64,000 nucleotides of DNA from positions 1 to 64,000 of the forward strand of contig NZ_PGDQ01000015.1 in assembly GCF_003073135.1 (NCBI RefSeq). Direction: 5' to 3'. Each line of letters starts with the position of its first letter. Position 1 is the stretch's first letter. The stretch comes from Euzebya rosea. Its GTDB lineage: Bacteria > Actinomycetota > Nitriliruptoria > Euzebyales > Euzebyaceae. The position numbers and the translations under genes were made by a program. The notes under the pieces are model-generated. The model was not told the DNA's origin, searched no databases, and was given only the letters and a program-made list of their open reading frames with translations. Shown one piece after another: positions 18,281 through 27,101 of this stretch.

Positions 18281-18452
18281 CGAGAAGTTCCCCCTGCGGC
18301 GAGTGGTGGTTGACACAGACTAGTCATCCTGCTTGGGTCCGTCGGGACGGGGGACGTCACACACCCTGCAGGGCCGCCGTACCTGCGTTCGGATTCCTCC
18401 GTCATCCCGCCACGCTGCCCTGGGGCAGCACCCCCTACCGGAGGATCCTGTC

Positions 18453-19985
18453 TTGGACCACGTATCCGTCCCGCCGTCCGTACGTGCCCTGCGCGTGCTG
18501 CTCGCCGTCAGCCTCGCGCTCGGCGTGCTCGCCATCGCCCCGTCCACCGCCCGAGCCCACGACTCGTGCGCCATCGCCCGCCCGGCCGCCACCGGGTTCG
18601 TCGCGTCCGTCCTTTCGACCGTCAACGTCTTCTCCTCGTTCGTGGAGACCACCTCCGCGCCGTGCGGTGACAAGTACGGCGAGGTCGACGTCCAGCTCAC
18701 GAGGGACTGGGGGCAGGACGACACCGCCGAGCAGTCCAGCCCGCCGGACGCCTTCTCGCCGGGGGCGACCGCCGCCACGAACGGCAACGCCCCCTCGACC
18801 CACGCCCCGTGCCGCCAGGGCATGGCCGCCGACTTCTTCCCCTGCGACGGCATCGACATGCTGAGCCACGTGTCCCACGCCGAGCTCGGAACCACGTTCG
18901 TCAACGACATCTGGGGCTGGACCGACCCCAGCACCCGCAAGGACTACGCGCTGGTCGGCGCCAGCAACGGCACCGTCTTCGTCGACATCAGCGACCCCAA
19001 GCGCCCCGAGGTCCTCGGCATCCTCCCGACCGCGTCGACCCGCGGTGGCGGCTCGTGGCGTGACATCAAGGTCCACGAGGACCACGCCTTCGTCGTCTCC
19101 GAGCACCGTGACCACGGTGTGCAGGTCTTCGACCTCACCCGCCTGCGCGACTGGGACGGCACCTACACCACCTACGACATGGACGCCCACTACACCCAGC
19201 ACGGGTCGGCGCACAACATCAACATCAACACCGACACCGGCTACGCCTACTCCGTCGGCGCCGGCAGCTACCAGGGCGTCCCCGCCGTGTGCGGCACCGG
19301 CCTGCACATGATCGACATCAACGACCCGAAGAACCCCGAGTTCGCCGGGTGCTTCCAGGACCACGGCTACATCCACGACACGCAGTGCGTGGTCTACGAC
19401 GGTCCGGACGCCGACTTCCGCGGCCGTGAGATCTGCGTCAACTCCAACGGCATCCAGTACCGCCTGAACGGCGAGAACTACCTGTCCATCGTCGACGTGA
19501 CCGACAAGGCCAACCCCGTGGCGCTGGCTCGGGTGCCCTACGGCGGCTCCGGATACTCCCACCAGGGATGGCTGACGGAGGACCAGGGGTACTTCCTGCA
19601 CGGCGACGAGGGCGACGAGATCCTCGCCGGCATCAACTCCACCACCCGGGTGTGGGACCTCACCGACCTGACCGACCCGTTCGTCAGCGAGGAGTTCGTC
19701 AACGACACCACCTCGATCGACCACAATCTCTACACGCAGGGCGACTACGCCTACGCCTCCAACTACACCACGGGGCTGCGCGTGTACGACGTCAGCGATG
19801 TCGCCGACGGTGAGGTCGAGGAGGTCGCGTACTTCGACGTCTACCCGGACAACGACAACACCTCGTTCGAGGGTGGCACCTGGTCCAACTACCCCTACTT
19901 CCGGCAGAAGGGGATCGTGGCGGTGTCCAGCATGGACCGCGGCCTGTTCGTCCTGCAGCCGCGGGTCGGCCGCAACGGCGGCTGA
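18453..19985 (+). CDS. Secreted LVIVD-repeat protein (choice-of-anchor B type)
   Basis: About 510 residues. The start is taken as TTG at 18453 because GGAGGA lies 7 bases upstream and a signal peptide follows (RALRVLLAVSLALGVLAIAPSTARA). The body is a beta-propeller of LVIVD-like blades: DYALVGASNGTVFVDISDPKRPEVLGILP, HAFVVSEHRDHGVQVFDLTRLRDW, GTGLHMIDINDPKNPEFAGCF, NYLSIVDVTDKANPVALARV, TGLRVYDVSD. Similar proteins are extracellular, often metal- or surface-associated. A strong hairpin follows the stop. The ligand is unknown. Confidence 0.82.
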   Translation: MDHVSVPPSVRALRVLLAVSLALGVLAIAPSTARAHDSCAIARPAATGFVASVLSTVNVFSSFVETTSAPCGDKYGEVDVQLTRDWGQDDTAEQSSPPDAFSPGATAATNGNAPSTHAPCRQGMAADFFPCDGIDMLSHVSHAELGTTFVNDIWGWTDPSTRKDYALVGASNGTVFVDISDPKRPEVLGILPTASTRGGGSWRDIKVHEDHAFVVSEHRDHGVQVFDLTRLRDWDGTYTTYDMDAHYTQHGSAHNININTDTGYAYSVGAGSYQGVPAVCGTGLHMIDINDPKNPEFAGCFQDHGYIHDTQCVVYDGPDADFRGREICVNSNGIQYRLNGENYLSIVDVTDKANPVALARVPYGGSGYSHQGWLTEDQGYFLHGDEGDEILAGINSTTRVWDLTDLTDPFVSEEFVNDTTSIDHNLYTQGDYAYASNYTTGLRVYDVSDVADGEVEEVAYFDVYPDNDNTSFEGGTWSNYPYFRQKGIVAVSSMDRGLFVLQPRVGRNGG

Positions 19986-20007
19986 TCGGGGGGCACTTCA
20001 CGGAGGA

Positions 20008-20030
20008 GGGGACGCCGCGACGGCGTCCCC
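20008..20030. terminator. Perfect 10-bp hairpin terminator
   Basis: GGGGACGCCG, CGA loop, CGGCGTCCCC, followed by a short T-rich stretch, 22 bp after the LVIVD-protein stop. It also faces the end of the minus-strand spoIIM gene. Confidence 0.8.
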
Positions 20031-20041
20031 TTCGCCGTTTC

Positions 20042-20112
20042 CGGGTCGGCTGAGCCGGGTCGCTCGTGCCCGGGTCGGCTGAGCCGGTCGGTCATGCCCG
20101 GGTCGGCTGGGC
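20042..20112. repeat. 28-29-bp tandem repeats at the end of spoIIM
   Basis: Two complete copies and one partial copy of a unit beginning CGGGTCGGCTGAGCC start at 20042, 20071 and 20099. The last copy lies inside the 3' end of the minus-strand spoIIM gene and the others lie beyond its stop, the same arrangement as the 106-bp repeats at the ferredoxin gene. Confidence 0.75.
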
Positions 20113-21111
20113 CCGCGCCGACTCCCAGGTGGCCCGTTCGGCCTGGCGCAGCGTCCCGGTCAGGCCCCGTGCGGCGGCCTGGCGGCCGTACACCAACGCG
20201 AAGGCCAGGAACGCACCCTCGGCCAGGACGCCGACGCCCACACGCAGCCAGGTCGGCAGCGGCGCCCCGGTCACGAACCCCTCGATCAGGGCCGCCACGC
20301 CGAACACGACGATCAGCCCGCCGACGATGGTGATGGCTCGGCTGGCCTGGTCCTGGAGGGACTCGGCCCGACGACGGTCGCCCGGATCGATCCACGACCA
20401 GCCGAGCGCCAGCCCCGTACCGGCGGCAACGAAGATCGCGGTCAGCTCCAGCAACCCGTGCGGGGTGATGAACCCCCAGAAGACCTCCGCCACCCCGTTG
20501 GCATGGAACAGGCCCCCGGCGAACCCGACGTTGGCGGCGTTCAGGCCCAGCAGCAGCACCGTGGGCAGGCAGGCGAGGATGCCGCCGGCGAAGGCCCCGA
20601 AGCCCACCTGGATGTTGTTGAACCCGACCTCGGCGAAGAACTGCCCCGAGGGGCGGTCGGAGTAGTACTCCACGAAGTCCCCGGCGATCAGGGCGTCCTG
20701 CACGGCCGGCGGGATCGCCGCGTCCAGCGCAGCCGGCGACGTCGCCGTCCACGCGCCCAGCCCGAACGCGATGGACAGGAAGATGGCCGTGGCCACGCCG
20801 ATCGGCCAGCGCTGGTGCCACATGGCGGCCGGGAAGGTCTCGGTGAAGAAGCGGACGACGAGCTGCCAGCTGCGTGGTCGTGTGCCGTGAACCGTCGCCC
20901 CGGCACGAGCGACCAGCTGGGACAGCCGCAGGGTCAGCTCGGGGTCGCCCAGGGTCGTCCGCGCGGTCGAGAGGTGCGTGGCCGTCCGCTGGTAGTCCCC
21001 GACGAGCTGCCGGATCTCCGCGGCCGACATCGTGGCCGGGTCCCGTCGAGCCGCCCGGTCCAGCCGCTCCCACATCGGGGCGTGGGCGGCGACGAAACGG
21101 TCCAGGTTCAT
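20092..21111 (-). CDS. SpoIIM/DUF95 family membrane protein
   Basis: A 339-residue integral membrane protein of the stage II sporulation protein M family. An N-terminal helical cytosolic part (MNLDRFVAAHAPMWERLDRAARR..., about 1-100) is followed by about six membrane helices. The family core is NNIQVGFGAFAGGILACLPTVLLLGLNAANVGFAGGLFHANGVAEVFWGFITPHGLLELTAIF. In non-spore-forming bacteria this family usually sits beside RDD, MoxR and DUF58 genes, which are 2-8 kb away here. It is divergent from the acyl-CoA synthetase gene. The function outside sporulation is unknown. Confidence 0.9.
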   Translation of the reverse strand: MNLDRFVAAHAPMWERLDRAARRDPATMSAAEIRQLVGDYQRTATHLSTARTTLGDPELTLRLSQLVARAGATVHGTRPRSWQLVVRFFTETFPAAMWHQRWPIGVATAIFLSIAFGLGAWTATSPAALDAAIPPAVQDALIAGDFVEYYSDRPSGQFFAEVGFNNIQVGFGAFAGGILACLPTVLLLGLNAANVGFAGGLFHANGVAEVFWGFITPHGLLELTAIFVAAGTGLALGWSWIDPGDRRRAESLQDQASRAITIVGGLIVVFGVAALIEGFVTGAPLPTWLRVGVGVLAEGAFLAFALVYGRQAAARGLTGTLRQAERATWESARAQPTRA

Positions 21112-21207
21112 CGTCGCGAACCCTATCCCGAACAGCCCGTTCCCTGCGGCACCGGCCTGCTCTAGGGTGACTCCGGTCAGGAGTCGAACCGTTGGAGGAC
21201 ACCAGGG

Positions 21208-23028
21208 ATGCCGGAGACGTTGACACGCGAGCAGCTCCTCGAGGACATCGAGGGCCAGACCGTCGGGCAGTGGCTGCTGGACGCCGCAGCCGAGCAGCCC
21301 GACGACGTGGCGCTTCGCTGGAAGGACGGGGACGCGTGGCACGAATGGACCTGGGCGCAGGTGCTGGACCAGGCCAGCCGCATCGCTGGGACCTACCGCA
21401 GCTGGGGCATCGAGCCGGGTGACAGCGTCGCGCTGTTCCTGCGCAACCGACCCGAGTTCCACGTCGCCGACCTCGGCGGGTTGCTGTGCCGCGCCAAGAC
21501 GGTGTCGATCTACAACTCCTCCGCTCCCGAGCAGGTCGAGTACCTGCTCGGCCACATGGAGGCCAAGGCGGTCATCTGCGACGACGTGGAGTTCCTCGAA
21601 CGGGTCCTCAAGGTCCGCGGCCAGCTGCCCGACCTCGAGCACGTCGTCGTGGTCGACGACCCCGAGGGCCTCCGGCCCGACGACGTCCTGTCGTTCTCCT
21701 CGTTGCTGGACGGCGATCCCGTCGACGTGGAGTCGGCCGTGGCCGCCAGCCAGCCCGACGACCTCGTCACCCTCATCTACACCTCGGGCACGACAGGACA
21801 GCCCAAGGGTGTGATGCTGGACCACACCAACATCTGCGCTGCCGGGCAGGCCACCTTCGGCCTGCTCCACGAGGAGGACCGGACCGGCCAGCGGATGGTC
21901 AGCTACCTGCCGATGGCCCACATCGCCGAGCGGATGGTCAGCCACTACGGCTGGCTGCGCCAGCGGCACGTCGTCACGACCTGCCCCGAACCCACCGAGC
22001 TGCTGCCCTACCTCGTGACCGTGCGGCCACAGGTGCTGTTCGGTCCGCCCCGGGTCTTCGAGAAGCTGCGCTCGGGCATCCTGGCCGCGGTCGCGGCCAA
22101 GGGCGGCGACGCGGCGGAGAAGTTCGACCAGGCGCTGCAGGTCGGGCAGAAGGTGGCCGCGCTGACGGCCGACGAGCAGCCCGTGCCGGCCGAGCTCGCC
22201 GCCATGCACGCCCAGGTCGACGCCGTGGCCTTCGCCCCGCTGCGCGCCATGGTGGGTCTCGACGAGATGCGCATGGCCTTCACCGGTGCCGCGCCGCTGC
22301 CGGGGTTCGTGTTCGACTTCATGCGTGGCATCGGGGTGCCCTTCAGCGAGATCTACGGCATGAGCGAGAACACCGGCGGCATGACCTGGGACCCCTACCG
22401 GGTGAAGCGACGGGCCGTCGGCCGGGCCCTGCCGGGCACCGAGGTCGTCCTGGCGGAGGACGGCGAGGTCCTGTGCCGCGGCCCCATCGTCACCCGCGGC
22501 TACTACAAGGACCCGGAGCGGACCGCCGAGTCCTTCGACGACGACGGCTGGTTGCACACCGGCGACATCGGCCAGTTCGACGACGAGGGCTACCTCTCGA
22601 TCGTGGACCGCAAGAAGGAGCTGATCATCACCGCGGGCGGCAAGAACGTCTCGCCCGCCAACATCGAGGCGATGCTCAAGTCCCTGCCGCTGGTCGGCCA
22701 GGCCTGCGTCATCGGTGACGACCGGCCGTTCCTGACCGCCCTGCTCGTCCTCGACCCCGACGTGGCGCCCGGCTGGGCGCTGGAGAAGGGCATCGAGGAC
22801 CGCTCGCTGGCCGCCCTCGCCGAGGACCCGCTGGTGCTGGAGGAGATCGACCGCGGCGTCCGCGAGGTCATCAAGGGCTTCAACAACGTCGAGCAGATCA
22901 AGAAGTGGACGGTGCTGGGCGACGACTGGGTACCCGACTCCGCCCAGCTGACGGCCACCATGAAGCTCAAGCGGCGCGGCGTGCACGCCACGTACGTCGA
23001 CCGGATCGAGGCGCTGTACGCCTCGTGA
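21208..23028 (+). CDS. Long-chain fatty acid-CoA ligase (AMP-binding)
   Basis: A 606-residue ANL-superfamily enzyme that activates fatty acids to acyl-CoA through an acyl-AMP. Motifs: YTSGTTGQPKGVMLDH (about 191-206, P-loop), the substrate-recognition segment FSEIYGMSENTGGMTWDPYR, the hinge GWLHTGDIGQFDDEGYLSIVDRKKELIITAGGKNVSP, and a C-terminal MKLKRRGV motif close to the expected catalytic lysine. GGAGGACACCAGGG precedes the ATG. It interrupts the spoIIM/RDD pair. Confidence 0.94.
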   Translation: MPETLTREQLLEDIEGQTVGQWLLDAAAEQPDDVALRWKDGDAWHEWTWAQVLDQASRIAGTYRSWGIEPGDSVALFLRNRPEFHVADLGGLLCRAKTVSIYNSSAPEQVEYLLGHMEAKAVICDDVEFLERVLKVRGQLPDLEHVVVVDDPEGLRPDDVLSFSSLLDGDPVDVESAVAASQPDDLVTLIYTSGTTGQPKGVMLDHTNICAAGQATFGLLHEEDRTGQRMVSYLPMAHIAERMVSHYGWLRQRHVVTTCPEPTELLPYLVTVRPQVLFGPPRVFEKLRSGILAAVAAKGGDAAEKFDQALQVGQKVAALTADEQPVPAELAAMHAQVDAVAFAPLRAMVGLDEMRMAFTGAAPLPGFVFDFMRGIGVPFSEIYGMSENTGGMTWDPYRVKRRAVGRALPGTEVVLAEDGEVLCRGPIVTRGYYKDPERTAESFDDDGWLHTGDIGQFDDEGYLSIVDRKKELIITAGGKNVSPANIEAMLKSLPLVGQACVIGDDRPFLTALLVLDPDVAPGWALEKGIEDRSLAALAEDPLVLEEIDRGVREVIKGFNNVEQIKKWTVLGDDWVPDSAQLTATMKLKRRGVHATYVDRIEALYAS

Positions 23029-23038
23029 GGCCCTGCCG

Positions 23039-23887
23039 GTGAGCCTCCTCCCCGGGCCCGCGCACGCCACACGGCGCCGGGCCGCACTGGTCACCCCCGA
23101 GGCGGTGACGATCGACCTGCCCCTGGCCGACCTCGGGTCCCGGACCCTGGCCATCCTGGTCGACCTGATCATCCTGTTCGCGCTGCAGTACGCCGTGGTC
23201 GTCGCCGCGGTGCTGGCGGTGGGGGTCGGCTTCGGGCTGGGGTTGGGTGGCGGCCCGGGCTGGCTGGCCATCGTGGCGTTCCTGCTGCTGAACTTCGCGA
23301 TCCTGTGGGGCGTCCCCGTCGCCTGCGAGGTGCTGCTGCACGGACGAACCCCCGGCAAGGCGCTGCTGGGCCTCCGCGTCGTCACCGTCGACGGGGGCAC
23401 CGTCCGGTTCCGCCATGCCTCGATCCGCTGGCTGCTGGCACTGGTGGACTTCTACCTGCTGCTCGGCATCCCGGCGATCGTCACGTCGCTGGTCACCGCA
23501 CGGAACCAACGTCTCGGGGACCTGGCCGCCGGCACCGTGGTGATCCGGGACCGGGTCCGTCGTGGCGTGGTGGACCAGCCGGTCGCGTGGCAGGTCCCTC
23601 CAGCGCTCGTCGGATACGCCCGGACGCTGGACGTGTCTGGCCTCGACGGTGAGGACTACACGCTGGTGCGGTCCTTCCTGCTCCGCTCCGGGTCCTTCGC
23701 GGCTGACCAGCGGCAACGGATCGCCGAGGAGGTCGCCACGACGATCGCCGCGCGCATGCGGCACCGTCCGCCGCCGGGAACGCACCCGGAGGCGCTGCTG
23801 GTCTGCGCCGCGGCGCTGGTCCAGCAGCGCGACACCGCGCCAGTCCCGACGGTCCCCGACATCGTCGACCCCTTCGCCCCGGCCTGA
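23039..23887 (+). CDS. RDD family membrane protein
   Basis: A 282-residue membrane protein. The RDD region runs from about 15 to 165: LADLGSRTLAILVDLIILFALQYAV (the R-x..D signature) and VLLHGRTPGKALLGLRVVTVDGGTVRF, then RNQRLGDLAAGTVVI. Three membrane helices are evident. The soluble C-terminus (about 180-282) is helical. The GTG start is 10 bp after the acyl-CoA ligase stop, so the two are probably cotranscribed. RDD proteins commonly accompany SpoIIM, MoxR and DUF58 genes. Confidence 0.88.
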   Translation: MSLLPGPAHATRRRAALVTPEAVTIDLPLADLGSRTLAILVDLIILFALQYAVVVAAVLAVGVGFGLGLGGGPGWLAIVAFLLLNFAILWGVPVACEVLLHGRTPGKALLGLRVVTVDGGTVRFRHASIRWLLALVDFYLLLGIPAIVTSLVTARNQRLGDLAAGTVVIRDRVRRGVVDQPVAWQVPPALVGYARTLDVSGLDGEDYTLVRSFLLRSGSFAADQRQRIAEEVATTIAARMRHRPPPGTHPEALLVCAAALVQQRDTAPVPTVPDIVDPFAPA

Positions 23888-23948
23888 GGGGTGCGACCCT
23901 GCTGACGGCTGCGAGCTGGGTCGCGTGCCGTCGTGGGCACCCCCGCGG

Positions 23949-24290
23949 TCAGGCGGCGGCCAGCTCGCGTTCCTGCATCCAGCGGACCACACCGGCGCGG
24001 CCGGACGACCGCCCGTCACGCAGCTTGGCCTGCTGGACCCACGCGAACACCAGCGCTGTGGTGGCCGCGTCCTGACGCGACCAGGTGGCGCGCAGCGCGT
24101 CGTGGAGGTGGGGGACGTGCTGGAGCGCGTCGACCAGCCCGGACCGGTTGCGGGTGAGGACATCCAGCGGCGTGTGGCGCAGCAGCCGGCTCAGCCGGGC
24201 GATGTCGGCTGGTCGACCCTCGGCGAGCGTGGCACCGAGGGCGGGGTCGCCGGAGGTCAGGTGGCCGTACAGCTCGTCGAGGAAGTCCAT
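23949..24290 (-). CDS. Uncharacterised 113-residue helical protein
   Basis: Not recognised. It is predicted soluble and mostly helical, beginning MDFLDELYGHLTSGDPALG, with a basic C-terminus (KLRDGRSSGRAGVVRWMQERELAAA). AAGGGACC precedes the ATG at a good ribosome-binding distance, and the codon phase is normal. It converges on the RDD gene and may be cotranscribed downstream of the alpha/beta hydrolase gene's strand, although it lies 120 bp beyond that gene's own stop. Confidence 0.6.
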   Translation of the reverse strand: MDFLDELYGHLTSGDPALGATLAEGRPADIARLSRLLRHTPLDVLTRNRSGLVDALQHVPHLHDALRATWSRQDAATTALVFAWVQQAKLRDGRSSGRAGVVRWMQERELAAA

Positions 24291-24410
24291 GTCAGGTCCC
24301 TTGGAAGTGGATCGTCACACTTCGTATCGACCTGTATGCCCGTCGACAGGAGGACCAACCCGAAGATGGTCACTTCGGGTCAGTCCCGCCTGGTCATCCG
24401 TTGCCGACGC

Positions 24411-25184
24411 TCAGGTCAGGTACTCCAGGATCGCGGCGGCCAGGATGTCGGGCTGCTCGAGCATGACCCAGTGGGCGGCCGTCGGGATGACCCGGACGCG
24501 GGACACCGGGATCTCGGCGTGCAGCTCCTCGGTCATGGCGATTGGGGTGGACCGGTCGTGGTCGCCGACGACCAGCAGCGTGGGCTGGCCGATGTCCTCG
24601 CGGGGGATGCGGGGCATCTTCGCCAGGGCGCGGCAGGACTTGGCGTAGGCCTGCGGGTCGTTGCGGAGGTACATGTCGCGGGTCAGGCCGACCAGCTGGG
24701 GCAGCTTGGCCTGGGTGCGGGGGGCGAGGGCGCCGGGCAGCCACCCGTCGACGACGGCGTCCATGCCCTCGGCCTCGACGAGGTCCGCACGGTCGTTGTA
24801 GGCCTTCTTGGTCTCCGGCTCGAACCAGGAGATGCCGCCGACCAGCACGAGCTGGTCGATGGCCTCCGGCTTGTCCAGCGCCGCCTGCTGGGCCACGAGG
24901 CTGCCGAGGGAGTGGCCGACCAGCGTGACCGGCGGCAGCTCGAGGGCGGCGATCAGGGCGTTGACGTCCTGGGCCCACATCTGGACGGAGTACCCACCGG
25001 ACCCGGCGTCGCTGCGGCCGTGGCCGCGGAGGTCCAGGGCGATGACGTGGTGGTGGACGGCCAGGCACTCGATCACGCCGTACCAGGCGTGGAGGTCGCC
25101 ACCCAGGCCGTGGACGAGGACCACGGGCGGGCCCTCCCCCTTGGAGACGTAGTGGTGGCGTACGCCGTTGAGCTCGATGAACAT
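24411..25184 (-). CDS. Alpha/beta hydrolase
   Basis: A 257-residue hydrolase with the full catalytic set: oxyanion region LVHGLGGDLHAWYG (about 23-36), nucleophile elbow VGHSLGSLVAQQ (Ser about 95), acid in VVGDHDRSTP, and His in TAAHWVMLEQP near 240. It resembles the 3-oxoadipate enol-lactonase/haloperoxidase-like group; the substrate cannot be assigned. GAGGAAG precedes the ATG at 25184. It is divergent from the SRPBCC gene. Confidence 0.9.
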   Translation of the reverse strand: MFIELNGVRHHYVSKGEGPPVVLVHGLGGDLHAWYGVIECLAVHHHVIALDLRGHGRSDAGSGGYSVQMWAQDVNALIAALELPPVTLVGHSLGSLVAQQAALDKPEAIDQLVLVGGISWFEPETKKAYNDRADLVEAEGMDAVVDGWLPGALAPRTQAKLPQLVGLTRDMYLRNDPQAYAKSCRALAKMPRIPREDIGQPTLLVVGDHDRSTPIAMTEELHAEIPVSRVRVIPTAAHWVMLEQPDILAAAILEYLT

Positions 25185-25316
25185 CGGTCTTCCTCTGCAG
25201 GTCTGTGAAACGGGGGCCCGGGGCGATCCCGTGCGGACACGGTGCCGGGCGACGGCGGCGGGCTTCGCGGATGTCGCGGCTCGTTGGCCGCTCGCGTGGC
25301 TCGGTCCCGAACGGGG

Positions 25317-25322
25317 TACCGT
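25317..25322 (+). promoter_or_regulatory. -10 box of the SRPBCC gene
   Basis: TACCGT stands 10 bases before the ATG at 25333. Confidence 0.35.
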
Positions 25323-25332
25323 CCGCCGTACG

Positions 25333-25827
25333 ATGGCAAGGGTAGAGGAACGCGTCCACATCCACCGACCCACCGACCAGGTGTGGCAGCTGCTGGTGCG
25401 CTGGGAGGACCAACCCGCCTGGATGCAGGACGCCCAGTCGGTCACCGTCACCAGCGACCAGCGGGAGGGCGTCGGCACGGTCATCCACGTGCCGACCAAC
25501 ATCGCGCTCGGCCTCGTCATCCCCGACGAGATGCGGGTCACGGAATGGGTCGAGGGCAGGAAGATCGCGGTGCTGCACACCGGTCCGATCATCAAGGGAC
25601 ACGGCGCCTTCGAGCTGACCCCGACCAGGCTCCCCGACGGCCGCGAGGGGTCGTTGTTCACGTGGTGGGAGCAGATCGACGCCCCCCTCGGCCGGGTGGG
25701 CGACCTGGTTGCGCGCAACGTCGCCGTGCCCTACGTCTCCCACATCTTCCGACGCAGCCTCCGGGCGCTCAAGCAGGTGGCGGAGGACGAGATCCCGGTG
25801 CAGCCGGTCCCCGACCGGACCGGCTGA
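25333..25827 (+). CDS. SRPBCC (START-like) family protein
   Basis: A 164-residue protein matching polyketide cyclase/START-like lipid-binding folds: VEERVHIHRPTDQVWQLLVRWEDQPAWMQDAQSVTV at the N-terminus, RVTEWVEGRKIAVLHTGP and TWWEQIDAPLGRVGDLVARNVAVPYVSHIFRRSLRALKQVAE in the body. It would hold a hydrophobic ligand in a cavity. The ATG at 25333 is the first in the fold; longer frames overlap the divergent hydrolase. The RidA gene starts 17 bp downstream, perhaps cotranscribed. Confidence 0.8.
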   Translation: MARVEERVHIHRPTDQVWQLLVRWEDQPAWMQDAQSVTVTSDQREGVGTVIHVPTNIALGLVIPDEMRVTEWVEGRKIAVLHTGPIIKGHGAFELTPTRLPDGREGSLFTWWEQIDAPLGRVGDLVARNVAVPYVSHIFRRSLRALKQVAEDEIPVQPVPDRTG

Positions 25828-25844
25828 CTGCCACACTGTCGGCC

Positions 25845-26237
25845 ATGCGACGTCTCGTGGCCGGATCCTCTCCGTACGAAGCTCCCATCGGCTTCTCCCG
25901 TGCGGTGCGCGTGGACGACGTCGTGGAGGTCGCCGGAACCGCCCCGGTGTGGCCCGACGGGTCGTGCCCCGAGGACGCCGAGGCCCAGGCCGACCGCTGC
26001 TTCGAGATCGCCCTCGACGCGTTGCGACGGGCCGGCGGTGACCCGGCCGACGTGGTCCGCACCCGCATGTACCTGACCGACGCGTCGGACTGGGAGGCGG
26101 TCGGCCGGGCCCACGGCCGGCGGTTCGGTGCCGTCAGGCCGGCGGCCACGATGGTCGTCGTGGCCGGCCTGCTGGATCCGCGCTGGAAGGTCGAGGTCGA
26201 GGTGCGGGCGATCCTGCGTCGCCAGCCCGGCCGGTGA
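25845..26237 (+). CDS. RidA family protein
   Basis: A 130-residue YjgF/YER057c/UK114 fold protein. It has VEVAGTAPVWPDGSCPEDAEAQADRCFEIALDALRRAGGDPADVVRTRMYLTD and VRPAATMVVVAGLLDPRWKVEVEVRAI, including the conserved Arg (RTRMYLTD) and Glu near the end. Family members hydrolyse reactive enamines/imines released by PLP enzymes, but this subgroup may differ. It starts at an ATG with a weak CACACT box 7 bases upstream. Confidence 0.88.
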   Translation: MRRLVAGSSPYEAPIGFSRAVRVDDVVEVAGTAPVWPDGSCPEDAEAQADRCFEIALDALRRAGGDPADVVRTRMYLTDASDWEAVGRAHGRRFGAVRPAATMVVVAGLLDPRWKVEVEVRAILRRQPGR

Positions 26238-26243
26238 TTCTCC

Positions 26244-26660
26244 TCAGCCCTTCCTGAGCTCCTTGCGGATCACGAGCTTCAGGCCGCTCCACACCTCGTC
26301 GATGGCGCAGACCTTCGTGTCGACCAGCCCGGTCGGCAGCGCCACCTCGCGGATCACGTCCTCGGTCATGTCGGTCGGGACCCGGCTGGCCTTCTTGGGC
26401 CAGGCGATCCAGATGGCGCCGTCCTCGGGGATGCGGCGACGGGCGATCGGCAGGCGCCGCTCGAACTCCGCTCGGGTGTCGTAGAACCCGATCACCATGT
26501 CCATGTTCCCGCGCAGGTGGGTGTGCATGGAGATGCCGTCGGGGACCGGCAGGAGCGCCAGTCCCACGAACTCGGGAGGCGGGTTGTCCAGCCCCAGCCG
26601 CATGCCCGCGGCCAGGCCGAGCTTCTTGGCCAGCGGCGTCCCCGAGTAGCCGGCGTTCAC
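26244..26660 (-). CDS. DUF3052 family protein
   Basis: A 138-residue protein of a family largely confined to Actinomycetota: NAGYSGTPLAKKLGLAAGMRLGLDNPPPEFVGLALLP and GAIWIAWPKKASRVPTDMTEDVIREVALPTGLVDTKVCAIDEVWSGLKLVIRKELR. Its ATG overlaps the stop of the upstream DUF3151 gene by four bases, so the two are coupled. The function is unknown. Confidence 0.9.
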   Translation of the reverse strand: MNAGYSGTPLAKKLGLAAGMRLGLDNPPPEFVGLALLPVPDGISMHTHLRGNMDMVIGFYDTRAEFERRLPIARRRIPEDGAIWIAWPKKASRVPTDMTEDVIREVALPTGLVDTKVCAIDEVWSGLKLVIRKELRKG

Positions 26661-27094
26661 TGCCCCGCCACTCCCAGGTGGTCCTCGGGGTCGAGCTGCA
26701 GCAGGAAGTCGCGGCAGCGTTCGGGCTCACCGGGTTCACCGATGGCGGCAGCAGCACGGCGAAGGGCGTCGAGGGAACGGAGGAAGCCACGGTTCGGCTC
26801 GTGCGACCACGGGGCCGGTCCCTGTCCGCGCCACCCGGCGCCGCGGATGGCGTCCAGGCCGCGGTGGTAGCCGACGCGGGCGAAGGCGTAGGCGCCGATG
26901 GGGTCGCCGGCGTCCAGCGACCGTTCGGCGAGCTCGGCCCAGACCGGCAGGAAGGAGGGGGCGCTGGCGGCCACGTCACGAAGCGCCGACATGGGGTCGT
27001 CGGCGGCCGTTGCGGCCTCCAGTGCGGCGACCGTGTCGGCCGGCCAGGCGGGGATGTGGGTCGGGGTCACACCGTGCAGGGGGAGTTCGGGCAT
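26657..27094 (-). CDS. DUF3151 family protein
   Basis: A 145-residue actinobacterial protein: ALRDVAASAPSFLPVWAELAERSLDAGDPIGAYAFARVGYHRGLDAIRGAGWRGQGPAPWSHEPNRGFLRSLDALRRAAAAIGE is the family core, helical and TPR-like. The ATG at 27094 is chosen because the longer frame runs into the histidine kinase gene. TATGAC lies 6 bases before the start. It is coupled to the DUF3052 gene. The function is unknown. Confidence 0.88.
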   Translation of the reverse strand: MPELPLHGVTPTHIPAWPADTVAALEAATAADDPMSALRDVAASAPSFLPVWAELAERSLDAGDPIGAYAFARVGYHRGLDAIRGAGWRGQGPAPWSHEPNRGFLRSLDALRRAAAAIGEPGEPERCRDFLLQLDPEDHLGVAGQ

Positions 27095-27101
27095 ACCTCG
27101 G

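Noticed and set aside
20092-23400. A 1102-codon minus-strand open frame covering spoIIM and the acyl-CoA ligase region
   Set aside because: Only the spoIIM part (to 21111) is real; the rest is antisense to a clear acyl-CoA ligase and RDD gene and lacks protein-like sequence.
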